Part shown: in pieces, positions 17,317 to 26,006 of the stretch
Position numbering within the stretch: the first letter of the stretch is position 1
Layout of the letters: every line of letters starts with the position of its first letter
Assembly (NCBI GenBank): GCA_963788965.1
Contig: CAWBIK010000007.1
Location: 1-64,000, forward strand
DNA length: 64,000 nucleotides
Direction: 5' to 3'
Origin: QHXQ01 sp963788965
GTDB taxonomy: Bacteria > Acidobacteriota > Blastocatellia > Pyrinomonadales > Pyrinomonadaceae
Position numbers and translations under genes: made by a program
The notes under the pieces: model-generated
The model's database searches: none
The model's input: only the letters and a program-made list of their open reading frames with translations
What the model was told of the DNA's origin: nothing

Positions 17317-19414
17317 TTAATCGCTACGACCGAAATCGATGCGTACCACCTGCCCTGATTCGATTCTCGCGCCCGGCTGCGGGCTTTGCTGCCGCGCCCA
17401 CCCTTCGCCGCGCGTCTCCAAGTCCAACCCCAACTGCGCACAGATGCGCGCCGCATCGCGCACACTCCGCCCGCGTAAATCAGGCATCAACAACGCGCGC
17501 TCGCCCGCGTGTGCGTACACAACTTCGCCGCCGTGTTGCGCCGCGACTTCAGGCAACATGGCCTGTTGATCTCTGTCGGCCGCTTGTTCATTTTCATTAG
17601 CGGCCATGTGATGCAACTCCGGCGCGACCGAGGCCAACTGCTGACGCGGCGCGCTCTCTTCGACTTCCGCATCCGGCTCGACATTCAGATAAGGCAACAC
17701 GTTCGTTGCGATCTCGTTGAAGACCGGCGCGGCCACTTCGCCGCCGTAGTACGCGCCGACAGGTTCGTCGATCACAACCGCGATCACGACCGCCTGCCGT
17801 TCGACCGGCGCGAAGCCCACGAACGACGCGACGAACTTCGAGTGCGAATAAGCGCGCGTTCGCTCGTCGACCTTCTGCGCCGTGCCCGTCTTGCCCGCGG
17901 CCGTGTAGCCTTCGAGTTGCGCGCGCCGCGCCGTGCCGCTCACAGTCACCTTCTCAAGCATCGGCTTCAACATGCGCGCCGTCTCCGCGCTGACAACCAT
18001 GTGCGCTTCCGCTTGCGCGCGCTCAACTACGCTGCCGTCCGCTTCCTGCACCTCTTTGATCAAGTGCGGTTGAATGCGCAAGCCGTCGTTCGCAATCGCG
18101 CCGAAGGCCGCCGCCATCTGCACCGCTGTCACGCCGATCTCTTGCCCGATGGCGATTGAGCCAATCGAAGACGGCTCCCAATCCTGCACGCGCCGCAACA
18201 GCCCGCGCGTCTCGCTCGGCAACTCGACGCCGGTTTTCGCGCCGAAGCCAAAGCGGCGGATGTAGTCGTACATGCGCTCGTTGCGAACTTTCAAACCCAA
18301 CTTGATCGCGGCCACGTTGCTCGACTTCGCCAGCGCATCCGTGATCGTCAACGTGCCGTGCGGGTGTGCGTCATGCACGACGCGACCGAACAGCGTGATC
18401 GATCCCATCTGACAATCAATCAGATCATCCGGCTTAACCAGCTTCTCTTCGAGCGCCGCCGCGAAAGCCACGATCTTAAAGGTCGAACCCGGCTCATAAA
18501 TATTTTCGAGCGCCGGGTTGCGCTTTACGTCGCGCGGCTGCGGCTCGTTGGCTTTGGGCTGCACGCTGATTTTGCGCGCGTCGTTCGGATCGAAGTTGGG
18601 CGCGTTAGCGAGCGCGAGGATTTCGCCCGTGTGCGGATCAAGCACGATGGCCGTGCCCGACTTGGCGTGCGCCTGCGCGACCGCCGCCGCCAACGCACGC
18701 TCCGCTTGATACTGCACGTTCTGATCAATCGTCAGCACAACGCGAGCGGCCTGAGCGTGCTGCCTGCTCACGGCTGTCGTAGGCACGTCGCAATCCGTCG
18801 CCGTCTAAACTAACTTCGCCGCCGTCACCTTTGAGCAACGCATCGCGCATGCGCTCGACGCCCGCTAAGCCCTTCTCGTCCGTGTTGACGAAGCCGAGCA
18901 CGTGCGCCGCGAGCGCGCCGTTCGGGTAGTAACGCTTCGTCTCCTTGCGCGCATACACGCCCGCGACGTTGAGCGCATGCACCGCCGCCGCCTGTTCCGC
19001 ATCGAGTTGGCGCGCAAGCCACATGAACTTGCTGCGCTTCACGTCGCGCGCATGGCGCAAACGCTTCTCCAACTCGGCCGCGTTCTGATCAAGCACCGGC
19101 GCGAGTTTGACCGCCGCTTCGTGCGTGTCCTTCAACTCCGACGGCACGACGAAGAACGAATCCACTTCGAGACTGCGCGCGAGTTCGCGGCCCGAGCGGT
19201 CGAGGATCAAACGACGCGGGGCGTTAGTCTCAACCGTGTGCTGCTGCTGCCGGCGCGCGCGCGTGCTCAACAGTTCGTGCTGGCTGACCTGCAAATAGAC
19301 CAGCCGCGCACCGATGACCAACAGCCAGAAGGCCAAAATGATGACGACGATGGACGTGCGGGGCCGAGAGGGGTCGGGGTGGACTCGGACTGGCGCGGTC
19401 AGGCGTTCAGGCAT
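17317..19414 (-). CDS. ftsI: Penicillin-binding protein FtsI/PBP3 with C-terminal PASTA domain (frameshift near 18760)
   Basis: This class B transpeptidase cross-links septal peptidoglycan together with FtsW. The 5' part (from 19414) has a short cytoplasmic tail, one membrane span (IVVIILAFWLLVIGARLVYL) and the pedestal domain (LILDRSGRELA, ETKRYYPNGALAAHVLGF). The 3' part holds the transpeptidase domain with SxxK (GSTFK), SxN (SSN) and KTGT, then an acidic linker and one PASTA repeat (MPDLRGRSVRDAARICAQLG). The two frames overlap at 18725-18786 and join smoothly with one indel there, giving about 690 aa. All catalytic motifs are intact, so the break is probably an assembly error. Confidence 0.95.
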
Positions 19415-19569
19415 AGGCGGAAACCACTTGACGACAAACTCGTGCGCTTACGCAACACACTGCCGACGACGTGCGCGCTTAACCGAAGCGCGCCAAACAA
19501 CTCGCGTGCGCGGGCGACGTTGGGCGCATCTGCGCCGCGCAACTTGGCCGCCCGCCTAGACATTAAACG

Positions 19570-19968
19570 TCAGCGCCGCCCCGCGCCAACTGTGGCTGTC
19601 CCCAGCAACGCAGTGGCAGACTGCACAGTCTGCGGCTCGGCCGCGCGCGGCGCGTTGCCCATCTGCGCCGCCCGCGTGGGCTGCATGCCTAGTTCGCGCG
19701 CGGCGTGTTCGAGCGTCGCGGGCGAGTTCGCTTGAGCCAAGGCCAATTTCAACTGTTGCTGCTCGGCCAAAAGTTGCGCGCGCTCACGGCGCAACGCCTC
19801 GCTCTTGTAACCGTAGTCGATGGCCCGGAAGTGCTGCCCGACGGCGACGACGAAGCCGCCCGCGAGCAGCAGTCCACCCGCGAGCAGGACGAGCAAGCGG
19901 CGGAATGCACGCTCGTCGCGCTCGCGGAGCACGTTGGCATTACGTTGTTGCTGGGGCAGTCTCTTCAT
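19570..19968 (-). CDS. ftsL: FtsL-like divisome protein
   Basis: A small bitopic protein of about 132 aa: basic N-terminus, one membrane span (LLVLLAGGLLLAGGFVVAV), then a leucine/glutamine-rich coiled coil (EALRRERAQLLAEQQQLKLALA) and a short ARELGMQ segment typical of FtsL/DivIC-like proteins. The call rests on topology plus position between rsmH and ftsI, since FtsL sequences diverge strongly. The Ala/Pro-rich tail beyond residue 100 is not conserved. A 155-base gap before ftsI shows nothing further. Confidence 0.82.
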   Translation of the reverse strand: MKRLPQQQRNANVLRERDERAFRRLLVLLAGGLLLAGGFVVAVGQHFRAIDYGYKSEALRRERAQLLAEQQQLKLALAQANSPATLEHAARELGMQPTRAAQMGNAPRAAEPQTVQSATALLGTATVGAGRR

Positions 19969-19975
19969 CACACTC

Positions 19976-20944
19976 TTACTCGTTCAGATCAAGCTTGCGA
20001 GCGGCGCGCAGTTTGGCGCTGCGCGCGCGCGGGTTCGCTTCAATTTCACTCTCAACCGCTACGACGGGCCGGCGCGTCAGAATTTCGACGACGCGACGTG
20101 CGCCACAGGTGCAGCGCGGCGCACGCGGATCGCACGCGCACTGTCCGTGCAGACGGCGCAACGTGTGCTTCACGATCCGATCTTCCAACGAGTGGAAGCT
20201 GATCACGCACAGGCGGCCTTGCGGTTGTAAAAGATCGACGGCCGTTTCAAGAAATGCATCCAGACCCTCTAACTCTTCATTGACGGCGATGCGCAGGGCC
20301 TGAAATGTGCGCGTCGCCGGGTGAATCCGATCCGTGCGTTTGTATCCGACGGCACGCGCCACCAGTTCGGCCAACTCGTTGGTGGTCGTAACGGGCCGGC
20401 CCGCTTCACGGCGCTCGACGAGCCAGCGCGCGATGCGCCGCGAGCGTCGCTCCTCGCCGTATTCAAAGATGATGCGCGCGATCTCTTCTTCAGGCAGGCG
20501 CGCGAGCAAGTCGGCGGCCGTCTCTTCGTCGCCGCGCGCGTCCATCCGCATGTCAAGCGGCGCGTCGTGCCGAAAACTGAAGCCGCGCGTCGCCGTGTCG
20601 AACTGCAAAGACGAGACGCCCAGATCGGCCAGCACGCCGCTCACTGTCTGCTCGCCCGTCTCCGCGACGACGCGCGCAAGGTCGCGGAAGTTTGCATGCG
20701 CGAACTGCGCGCGTGCGCCGAAACGCGCCAGCCGGCGGCGGGCGTGTTCGAGCGCCTCTCGGTCGCGGTCGATGCCAAGCACGCGCGTCTCAGGCGCAGC
20801 CTCAAGGATCGCTTCGCTGTGCCCGCCAAGCCCCAACGTCGCATCCACGAACAGCCCGCCGCGTTCCGGCGCTAAGTACTGCACCGTCTCATGCAGTAAC
20901 ACGGGGCGATGGGGCGCGTCCGGCCCCCCACCGGGCGCAGTCAT
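19976..20944 (-). CDS. rsmH: 16S rRNA (cytosine1402-N4)-methyltransferase RsmH
   Basis: RsmH (MraW) methylates C1402 in the ribosomal decoding centre, using SAM. Motifs seen are HRPVLLHETVQYL near the start, the SAM-binding FVDATLGLGGHSEAIL, GVLADLGVSSLQFDTATRGFSF, LDMRMD, the LEGLDAFLETAVDLL region and ISFHSLEDRIVK. The ATG at 20944 follows two in-frame GTG codons; I prefer the ATG. Length is normal. It is second in the cluster, after mraZ. Confidence 0.98.
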   Translation of the reverse strand: MTAPGGGPDAPHRPVLLHETVQYLAPERGGLFVDATLGLGGHSEAILEAAPETRVLGIDRDREALEHARRRLARFGARAQFAHANFRDLARVVAETGEQTVSGVLADLGVSSLQFDTATRGFSFRHDAPLDMRMDARGDEETAADLLARLPEEEIARIIFEYGEERRSRRIARWLVERREAGRPVTTTNELAELVARAVGYKRTDRIHPATRTFQALRIAVNEELEGLDAFLETAVDLLQPQGRLCVISFHSLEDRIVKHTLRRLHGQCACDPRAPRCTCGARRVVEILTRRPVVAVESEIEANPRARSAKLRAARKLDLNE

Positions 20945-20982
20945 CACCACCGCCCCGTGATGTCAAAGAACTGTAACGCGTG

Positions 20983-21003
20983 CCGTGTGACGAGTGACGA
21001 GTT
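20983..21003. repeat. Single-arm heptamer repeat, GTGACGA type
   Basis: A short run CGTGTGACGAGTGACGAG matches the arm of repeat R12 at 40.8 kb. No matching opposite arm is visible between mraZ and rsmH, so this looks like a half element. Confidence 0.55.
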
Positions 21004-21046
21004 TGGCTTTAATATATAGCCGCGCATTGACCGCCCCTCGCTTTTG

Positions 21047-21487
21047 TTAAATGCCGAGCCGCGCGATGGCGGCTTCGTCTTCTGCTGTGTAGGGGTCTGA
21101 GAGCAGGCGTTGTTGGAAGCGTTCCAACTCCCAGACCTCAAGGTAAGTCAGATAACCAAGCACGGCCACATCGCCCATGACAGCGGCGCTCTTACGCAGG
21201 AGCGGGTGGACGAGTATGCGCCCCTGATTGTCCATCGCCGTCTGCTGCCCGTAGTAGTTAGTCCGGTCGAGGAACTTGCGGCGCGCCGGGTCCATCGACG
21301 GCAGCAGCGCCAAACGCTGCTCTATATTCTCCCATTCGTTGAGCGGGTAAATCCGCACGTTCTCGCCGGTCAGACTGGTCACGTAAACTTCCGGGCCGTG
21401 GCTGTCCTGAATAAAGCGGCGGAAGACGGTTGGTACTTTAAGTCGCCCCTTCGCATCAATGCGCGCCGTGTAATTCCCTCTTAACAT
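21047..21487 (-). CDS. mraZ: Transcriptional regulator MraZ
   Basis: MraZ is the AbrB-fold (SpoVT-like) DNA-binding protein heading the dcw cluster and usually represses it. Two MraZ repeats are visible: GNYTARIDAKGRLKVPTVFR at the N-terminus, and MDNQGRILVHPLLRKSAAV in the second half, each with the expected D.KGR-type loop (the second as DNQGR). It assembles as a ring that binds closely spaced direct repeats. Such repeats are present 85 bases upstream (21572-21600), which supports autoregulation. Length (146 aa) is typical. Confidence 0.97.
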   Translation of the reverse strand: MLRGNYTARIDAKGRLKVPTVFRRFIQDSHGPEVYVTSLTGENVRIYPLNEWENIEQRLALLPSMDPARRKFLDRTNYYGQQTAMDNQGRILVHPLLRKSAAVMGDVAVLGYLTYLEVWELERFQQRLLSDPYTAEDEAAIARLGI

Positions 21488-21855
21488 AGGGCTTCGGTGG
21501 CCGGCTGGGGAGCGGGGAATGCTTAAAACTTAAAGTAGAACTTAAACGGTTTGCGCCAAGTGCTCTGAAGAGTCCACTTCGAGCCACTTTTTCCCACCCG
21601 CCGCGAATAGTACGCCCCTGCGCGGAGGGCTGTCAAGAATAAAAACATTGTCGAACACAGATTTTTAAGCACCATATCGTGCAGAAAACGCCTGCGGAAG
21701 CGCATATTTGTGCTTAAACCACCTCGCCCGGCGTCGTTCGGCGCACCCGTTAAGCAGTCTGGATGACCTATCACTTTCCGGCCCGTATCCTGTTATAGTG
21801 CCCCCGAAGTTGATTCAAATCCACGTGAGCAATGGTCGAGTCTCCCTGATCCGGC
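21488..21855. promoter_or_regulatory. Divergent intergenic region between mraZ and the ZIP gene
   Basis: This 368-base region must carry the promoter of the dcw cluster (minus) and of the ZIP gene (plus). Besides the MraZ boxes, a TATAGT at 21794-21799 could be a -10 element for the ZIP gene, with no convincing -35. The middle is AT-richer than its surroundings. No gene is supported. Confidence 0.4.
21572..21600 (-). promoter_or_regulatory. MraZ operator: three direct repeats spaced by 10 nt
   Basis: Read on the minus strand, GTGG occurs three times at exactly 10-nt intervals (plus-strand CCAC at 21574, 21584 and 21594), as GTGGGAAAAA, GTGGCTCGAA, GTGGACTC. Known MraZ sites are three or four TGGG/GTGG-type boxes with this spacing upstream of mraZ. 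The promoter itself was not pinned down. Confidence 0.75.
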
Positions 21856-22665
21856 ATGAGTAGTTTCGGCGGTCTGCTGTTGTTTGGTGGGCTGGTGGCG
21901 CTGGCGAATGTGCTGGGCGGACTGCTGCTGGCACGCCCGAACAAGGCGACGCAGGACGCGCACCTGCTGCGCTATCTGGTGGCGCTGGGTGCGGGCTTCA
22001 TGCTGGCGGCGATCTTTATCGAGATCGTGCCGGAGGTCGTCCAACTCTGGCTTGAACGCTCGGCGGCGGCCGGCAACGGCGCAACGGTGCATGCCCGCGA
22101 GCCTGTGCTGGCGGCGATGACCTTGCTGCTTTTGGGCTACCTGCTCATACACCTGTTCGAGCATACGCTCGCCCCACACTTCCACTTCGGCGCGGAGACA
22201 CATACAGAGGCGATGCTGCGCCCGACCGCCGCTTATACGGCCGTCGGCGGGCTGTCGATCCACTCTTTCTTTGATGGCGTCTCGGTGGCCGCGGCCTTTC
22301 TGGTCAACTTCAAAGTGGGCCTGCTGGTCTTCATCGCAATCTTGCTGCACAAAGTACCTGAGGGGTTTACGGCCGCGTCGATCATGCTGGCGTCGGGCCG
22401 GACGGGGCGCAGCGCCCTGTTGGCGACGCTCGTGGTGGGCGCGGCGACGCTGGGCGGCGTGCTGACGGTGGCGCTGTTGGAGTCGCGCGTGGCGACGGCC
22501 GTTGTGTACGCGCTGCCCTTCTCGGCGGGCGTGACTCTGTACGTGGCGGCGAGCGATCTGATCCCGGAGGTCAACCACATGGAGCGCAAGAACCCGCTCG
22601 TCTCGCTCGTCGTATTTGGGGGCGTGGCTTTCTTCTATGCGTTGCACCGGCTGATTGAGGGATGA
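21856..22665 (+). CDS. ZIP-family metal transporter
   Basis: ZIP proteins move Zn2+ or related divalent metals into the cytoplasm. About eight membrane spans are visible. The metal-site motifs are HSFFDG (about residue 135) in TM4 and HKVPEG (about residue 170) in TM5, with a His-rich loop just before (HLFEHTLAPHFHFGAETH). The first span reads GGLLLFGGLVALANVLGGLLLA. Length (269 aa) is typical. The exact metal cannot be told. It stands alone, divergent from mraZ, and is followed by a possible terminator. Confidence 0.93.
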   Translation: MSSFGGLLLFGGLVALANVLGGLLLARPNKATQDAHLLRYLVALGAGFMLAAIFIEIVPEVVQLWLERSAAAGNGATVHAREPVLAAMTLLLLGYLLIHLFEHTLAPHFHFGAETHTEAMLRPTAAYTAVGGLSIHSFFDGVSVAAAFLVNFKVGLLVFIAILLHKVPEGFTAASIMLASGRTGRSALLATLVVGAATLGGVLTVALLESRVATAVVYALPFSAGVTLYVAASDLIPEVNHMERKNPLVSLVVFGGVAFFYALHRLIEG

Positions 22666-22676
22666 ACAGAGAATAC

Positions 22677-22731
22677 GCGCAAGCAACATACGGGCGCAGG
22701 GCGAATGCGCGGGGCATGTGCTTGCGCTTTT
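22677..22731 (+). terminator. Possible intrinsic terminator after the ZIP gene
   Basis: GCGCAAGCA (22677-22685) pairs with TGCTTGCGC (22719-22727) and is followed by four T. The loop is long (33 nt), so this is tentative. Confidence 0.4.
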
Positions 22732-22795
22732 ACGCACGGGCCGCGCGTTTTAACTTTTGCCTTTCGCCCTTTGCCTGTATCATGCAACACATTCA

Positions 22796-23641
22796 ATGAA
22801 TCGACGCGCATTCACTCGAACGCTTCTCGGCGCACTTCTCTGCCTGTGGTGTGCGCATGTGGCACGCGCGCAAACCGCGCAGTCGCCGTTGCCAGCGCCC
22901 ACGGGCTTCGTCAACGACTACGCGAACGTGCTCGACGCGGCGACGAAGGCACGCCTTGAGGCGATCATGATCAATCTCAAGGAGCGAGCCAACATCGAGT
23001 TCGCCGTTGTGATCGTGCCGACCACGGGCGGGCAGGACATCTTTGATTACACGTTGGCCGTCGCACGCGGTTGGGGCATCGGCACGAAGGATAGCGATCA
23101 AGCCGGGCTGTTATTGCTCGTCGCCATCAACGACCGTAAGTACTTCACACAGGTCAGCCGTCATCTTGAAGGCGACTTGCCGGACGGACTGACAGGCCAG
23201 ATTCAACGCGAACGGCTCGTGCCGCCTTTCAAGCAGGGCAACTACGCGAAGGGTATCGCGGACACGGTCGAGACTTACGTGGCCACGCTCGCAGCGAAGC
23301 GCGGCTTCAGCATCGAGGGCATCGATCAAGGTCGCGCTTATCGTCAACCGCAACGCACGCGCCGCAGTGGCGGCACGAATCTCCCGACCCCGTGCTGCAT
23401 CGGGCTGCTCATCTTGGGCATCATCGTCTTCATCCTGTCGAATCGCGGCGGGCGAGGAGGAGGCGGCTGCATGAATCTGCTGCTATTGAATACGCTCTTT
23501 AACGCGGCGAGCGGCAGCGGGCGCAGTTCGGGCGGTTGGGGCGGGGGCGGCTTTGGCGGTGGCGGCGGTGGTGGCGGTGGCTTTGGCGGCTTCGGCGGCG
23601 GTGGTGATTTTGGCGGCGGCGGCTCAGGCGGAAGCTGGTAA
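22796..23641 (+). CDS. TPM-domain (YgcG-like) protein with glycine-rich tail
   Basis: The ATG at 22796 opens a signal peptide (RRAFTRTLLGALLCLWCAHVARA). A TPM domain follows (FVNDYANVLDAATKARLEAI, ARGWGIGTKDSDQAGLLLLVAINDRK), then one membrane span (IGLLILGIIVFIL). The last 70 residues are an extreme Gly/Phe/Trp-rich tail. TPM proteins are envelope proteins often next to LemA; some are linked to photosystem repair or phosphatase activity, but the bacterial role is unclear. A LemA gene follows two genes on, which supports the usual association. An upstream run of heptamers (CTTTTGC, CTTTCGC, CCTTTGC) lies just before the start. Confidence 0.88.
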   Translation: MNRRAFTRTLLGALLCLWCAHVARAQTAQSPLPAPTGFVNDYANVLDAATKARLEAIMINLKERANIEFAVVIVPTTGGQDIFDYTLAVARGWGIGTKDSDQAGLLLLVAINDRKYFTQVSRHLEGDLPDGLTGQIQRERLVPPFKQGNYAKGIADTVETYVATLAAKRGFSIEGIDQGRAYRQPQRTRRSGGTNLPTPCCIGLLILGIIVFILSNRGGRGGGGCMNLLLLNTLFNAASGSGRSSGGWGGGGFGGGGGGGGGFGGFGGGGDFGGGGSGGSW

Positions 23642-23644
23642 ACG

Positions 23645-23714
23645 AAATGATGTAAGGATGAATGATGAATAAAGATCAACTTGTCTTTCATTCATCATTG
23701 CGCATTGATCATTT
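23645..23714. repeat. 7-nt-period inverted repeat, GATGAAT type (R6)
   Basis: The left arm AATGATGTAAGGATGAATGA (continuing TGAATAAAG) faces CTTTCATTCATCATTGCGCA (continuing TTGATCATTT). It lies between the TPM and nucleotidyltransferase genes, in the transcribed direction. Confidence 0.8.
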
Positions 23715-23726
23715 GCTCGGAGGCTT

Positions 23727-24467
23727 ATGGCTAATCAGGTCGCACATGAGGCGTTCAATCATCTGATCGGCGATCTGCAAGCGACGCACGGGGAGAACTT
23801 GGCGGCCGTGCTGTTGTACGGGTCGGCGGCGGCGGGCGACACGGGCGCGTCCGCGTCGGATTACAACTTGCTGATCGCGCTCCGGCGCATCACGCCGGAA
23901 GACCTGCGGCTGGCGCAAGCGCCGATGCGCGAGTGGCAACGGCTCGGTCATCCGCTGCCCGTCTATTTCACGCTCGCCGAATTGAGTGAAGCGGCGGACG
24001 TGTTCCCTATCGAGTTTCATCAGATGAGCCGCGCGCGTGTGGTGCTCTACGGCGACGATCCGTTTGCGACGCTTACACTTTCAGACGCGAACCTGCGCCA
24101 CCAGACCGAGTACGAACTGCGCAGCAAGCTCATTCAACTACGTCGCCACTACATCCCCGCGTCGGTGTCTATCGACCGACTGTCCGATCTGATGAGCGAC
24201 AGCCTGACGAGTTTCGCCACGCTATTCGCGCCCGCGCTGATGCTGGACGGCGTCGAACCGCCTGTGCTCAAGCATGAGATCGTTCGCACGAGCGTTGCGC
24301 GTTTCGGTCTTGACGGCGCACCGTTCGAGCGCATCTTTGCGCTGCGTGAGACGGGCGCGCGCCCCGCAACCGAGACGGAGGCCAATGAACTGTTCGCCGC
24401 GTACATGACGCAGATCGAACGCGTCGTCGATGCGGTGGATCGGATGAAGGTCGCAGACGCGAAGTGA
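23727..24467 (+). CDS. Nucleotidyltransferase-fold protein
   Basis: The N-terminal part shows the polymerase-beta-type nucleotidyltransferase signature: VLLYGSAAAGD at about residues 31-41, then SDYNLLIAL where one of the usual Asp metal ligands reads Asn. This may mean altered or weak catalysis. The C-terminal half is helical (LRSKLIQLRRHYIPASVSIDRLSDLM), resembling helical substrate-binding domains. Substrate is unknown. It sits between TPM and LemA genes on the same strand, suggesting an envelope-linked unit. Confidence 0.75.
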   Translation: MANQVAHEAFNHLIGDLQATHGENLAAVLLYGSAAAGDTGASASDYNLLIALRRITPEDLRLAQAPMREWQRLGHPLPVYFTLAELSEAADVFPIEFHQMSRARVVLYGDDPFATLTLSDANLRHQTEYELRSKLIQLRRHYIPASVSIDRLSDLMSDSLTSFATLFAPALMLDGVEPPVLKHEIVRTSVARFGLDGAPFERIFALRETGARPATETEANELFAAYMTQIERVVDAVDRMKVADAK

Positions 24468-24556
24468 GGTGCATCGGCATGTAAGTTTAATGTAAGCGAG
24501 CTTTGTCATTCATCCCCTACTGATCGGGTTGACGTGAACTGAAGGAGAGAGAGTCA

Positions 24557-25184
24557 ATGAACAAGAAACGGATTATGTTGCTGGCGGCGGTGGCCTTCGT
24601 GGCCCTGAGCGCGAGCGGCTGCGGTTACAATACACTGAATGCGAAGCACCAGGGCGTGCGGGCCAAGTGGGCGGGCGTTGAGACGCAGTTGCAGCGCCGC
24701 GCCGATCTGATCCCGAACCTGTTTGAAGCCGCGCAAGGCCGCGGGCATACAGGAGCAAGAGGTCTTCGGCCAGATCGCCGAGGCGCGCTCGCGGCTCTTG
24801 AACGCAACGAGCGCCCCGCCGCAAGGTGAAGGCGGCGACAAGTCGCCCGAACAGAAGGCGCAAATCATCGCGGCGAACAACAGCTTCGGCGGCACTATCG
24901 GGCGCTTGCTCTCGCTATCGGAGAACTACCCGCAGCTTCGGTCCAACGAAAGCTTCTTGAAATTTCAAGACGCGCTCGAAGGCACGGAGAATCGCATCAG
25001 CGTCGCACGCAACGATTACAATGCCAGCGTGCAAGACTACAACACGACGCGCAGCAGTTTTCCGACCGTCCTCTTCGCCAAGATGTACGGCTTCAAAGAA
25101 GAACCCTACTTCGCCGCCGAAGACCGCGCGCGCACAGCCCCGACGATCAACTCTGACACCCTGCGCCGCAACCAGAACCGCTAA
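24557..25184 (+). CDS. LemA family lipoprotein (frameshift near 24740)
   Basis: The N-terminus is a lipoprotein signal (LLAAVAFVALSASGCGYN) followed by the LemA opening NTLNAKHQGVRAKWAGVETQ and RRADLIPNLFEAAQG. The rest continues in another frame: IQEQEVFGQIAEARSRLL, LLSLSENYPQLRSNESFLKF, ENRISVARNDYN and SFPTVLFAKMYGFKEEPYF. All LemA landmarks are present in order, so one indel near 24735-24745 is the simplest explanation. LemA proteins are helical and membrane-attached with unclear function. A strong GAAGGAGAGAG ribosome-binding site precedes the ATG. Confidence 0.92.
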
Positions 25185-25203
25185 GCGCACGACGAAACGA
25201 AAA

Positions 25204-25239
25204 GAGGCCGCTGCTTGATCAAGCAGCGGCCTCTTTTTT
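25204..25239 (+). terminator. Intrinsic terminator after lemA
   Basis: A perfect 13-bp stem (GAGGCCGCTGCTT / AAGCAGCGGCCTC) with a four-base loop GATC is followed by six T. It ends the ZIP-TPM-LemA strand before array 2. Confidence 0.93.
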
Positions 25240-25262
25240 GTCTAATCAATCCTTCTCTAACC

Positions 25263-25530
25263 AACTTCAGCCGCGATTGAACTTGATTCAGCCGCGACCG
25301 AATCAACTTTTATCGCAACTGAACTTAGTTCGGTCGTGACTGAACTAACTTTTATCGCAACTAAACTAACTTCGGTTGCGACCGAACTAAGTTCAGTTGC
25401 GACTAAACTAACTTCAGTTGCGACTGAATTAACTTTCATTGCAACTGAATCAAGTTTGGTTACGACTGAATTAAGTTCAGTTACAACTGAATCAAGTTCA
25501 GTTACAACTAAACTTAGTTCAGTTAGGCTT
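25263..25530. repeat. 21-nt-period palindromic-unit array (array 2)
   Basis: About 12.7 units of exactly 21 nt, consensus near AAGTTCAGTTGCGACTGAAC plus T. Each unit is itself a dyad: AGTTCAGT and ACTGAACT around a four-base centre. Both strands stay open as heptads (plus TELTFIA, TKLTSVA, TELSSVA; minus SSVATEV, SLVATEL). It lies between the lemA terminator and the 3' end of the microcompartment operon. Confidence 0.92.
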
Positions 25531-25547
25531 GCATTATGTTCGTTTGC

Positions 25548-26006
25548 TTAAAAACCTCGCGAACTGCACATGGCGCAGTGGTCGCAGGGTTTGCCGCCCG
25601 GTTCGACGGTGCAGACCTTCTCGCGCTCGAAGAAATCAACCAACTCGGAGACGGCCTCGTCGATGCCGAAGCGTTCCTGACTTGGATGTGGCACGACGGG
25701 AATGTAAGTGCTGCTGGTCCAATGTTGTTGCGGCGGCTGCGTTGTGCGCGCAGCATTTGTGGTCGTATGACTCGGCTGCGCTGACATGCCCACGGCGCTG
25801 TCTTCGTGCCCGCAGTCGTCTGTGTGCGCGACGTGCGATTCGATCTGGGCCAGACGTTGCTGCACTTCGCCGAGACTGTGCCGCAGGGCCGCCAGTTCGC
25901 GCCCGACATCCGGCGCGTGCTCGGCCGGCGCAGGCTCAGGCGTGCGTGCGAGGCGGGCGGCGATGCGCTCGGCGAGCGCGCGTGCTTGATCTTGCTCTGT
26001 GCTCAT
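25548..26006 (-). CDS. Conserved Cys-rich protein of the microcompartment operon
   Basis: A 152-aa protein with no family I can name. The N-terminus is an amphipathic helix (EQDQARALAERIAARLAR), followed by a coiled-coil-like segment (ELAALRHSLGEVQQRLAQIE). A disordered His/Ser/Thr/Gln-rich middle leads to a well-ordered C-terminus (PSQERFGIDEAVSELVDFF, then a C-x8-C-x2-C-x2-C cluster ending SSRGF). The Cys cluster could bind Zn or an Fe-S centre. Helix-linker-helix layout is typical of encapsulation peptides that target cargo to shells. Its start overlaps the stop of the EutN gene before it (ATGA), so it is translated with the shell proteins. Cargo adaptor is an inference. Confidence 0.72.
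   Translation of the reverse strand: MSTEQDQARALAERIAARLARTPEPAPAEHAPDVGRELAALRHSLGEVQQRLAQIESHVAHTDDCGHEDSAVGMSAQPSHTTTNAARTTQPPQQHWTSSTYIPVVPHPSQERFGIDEAVSELVDFFEREKVCTVEPGGKPCDHCAMCSSRGF

Noticed and set aside
25263..25530. CRISPR array
   Set aside because: Units are contiguous with no unique spacers and no cas genes are in the window.
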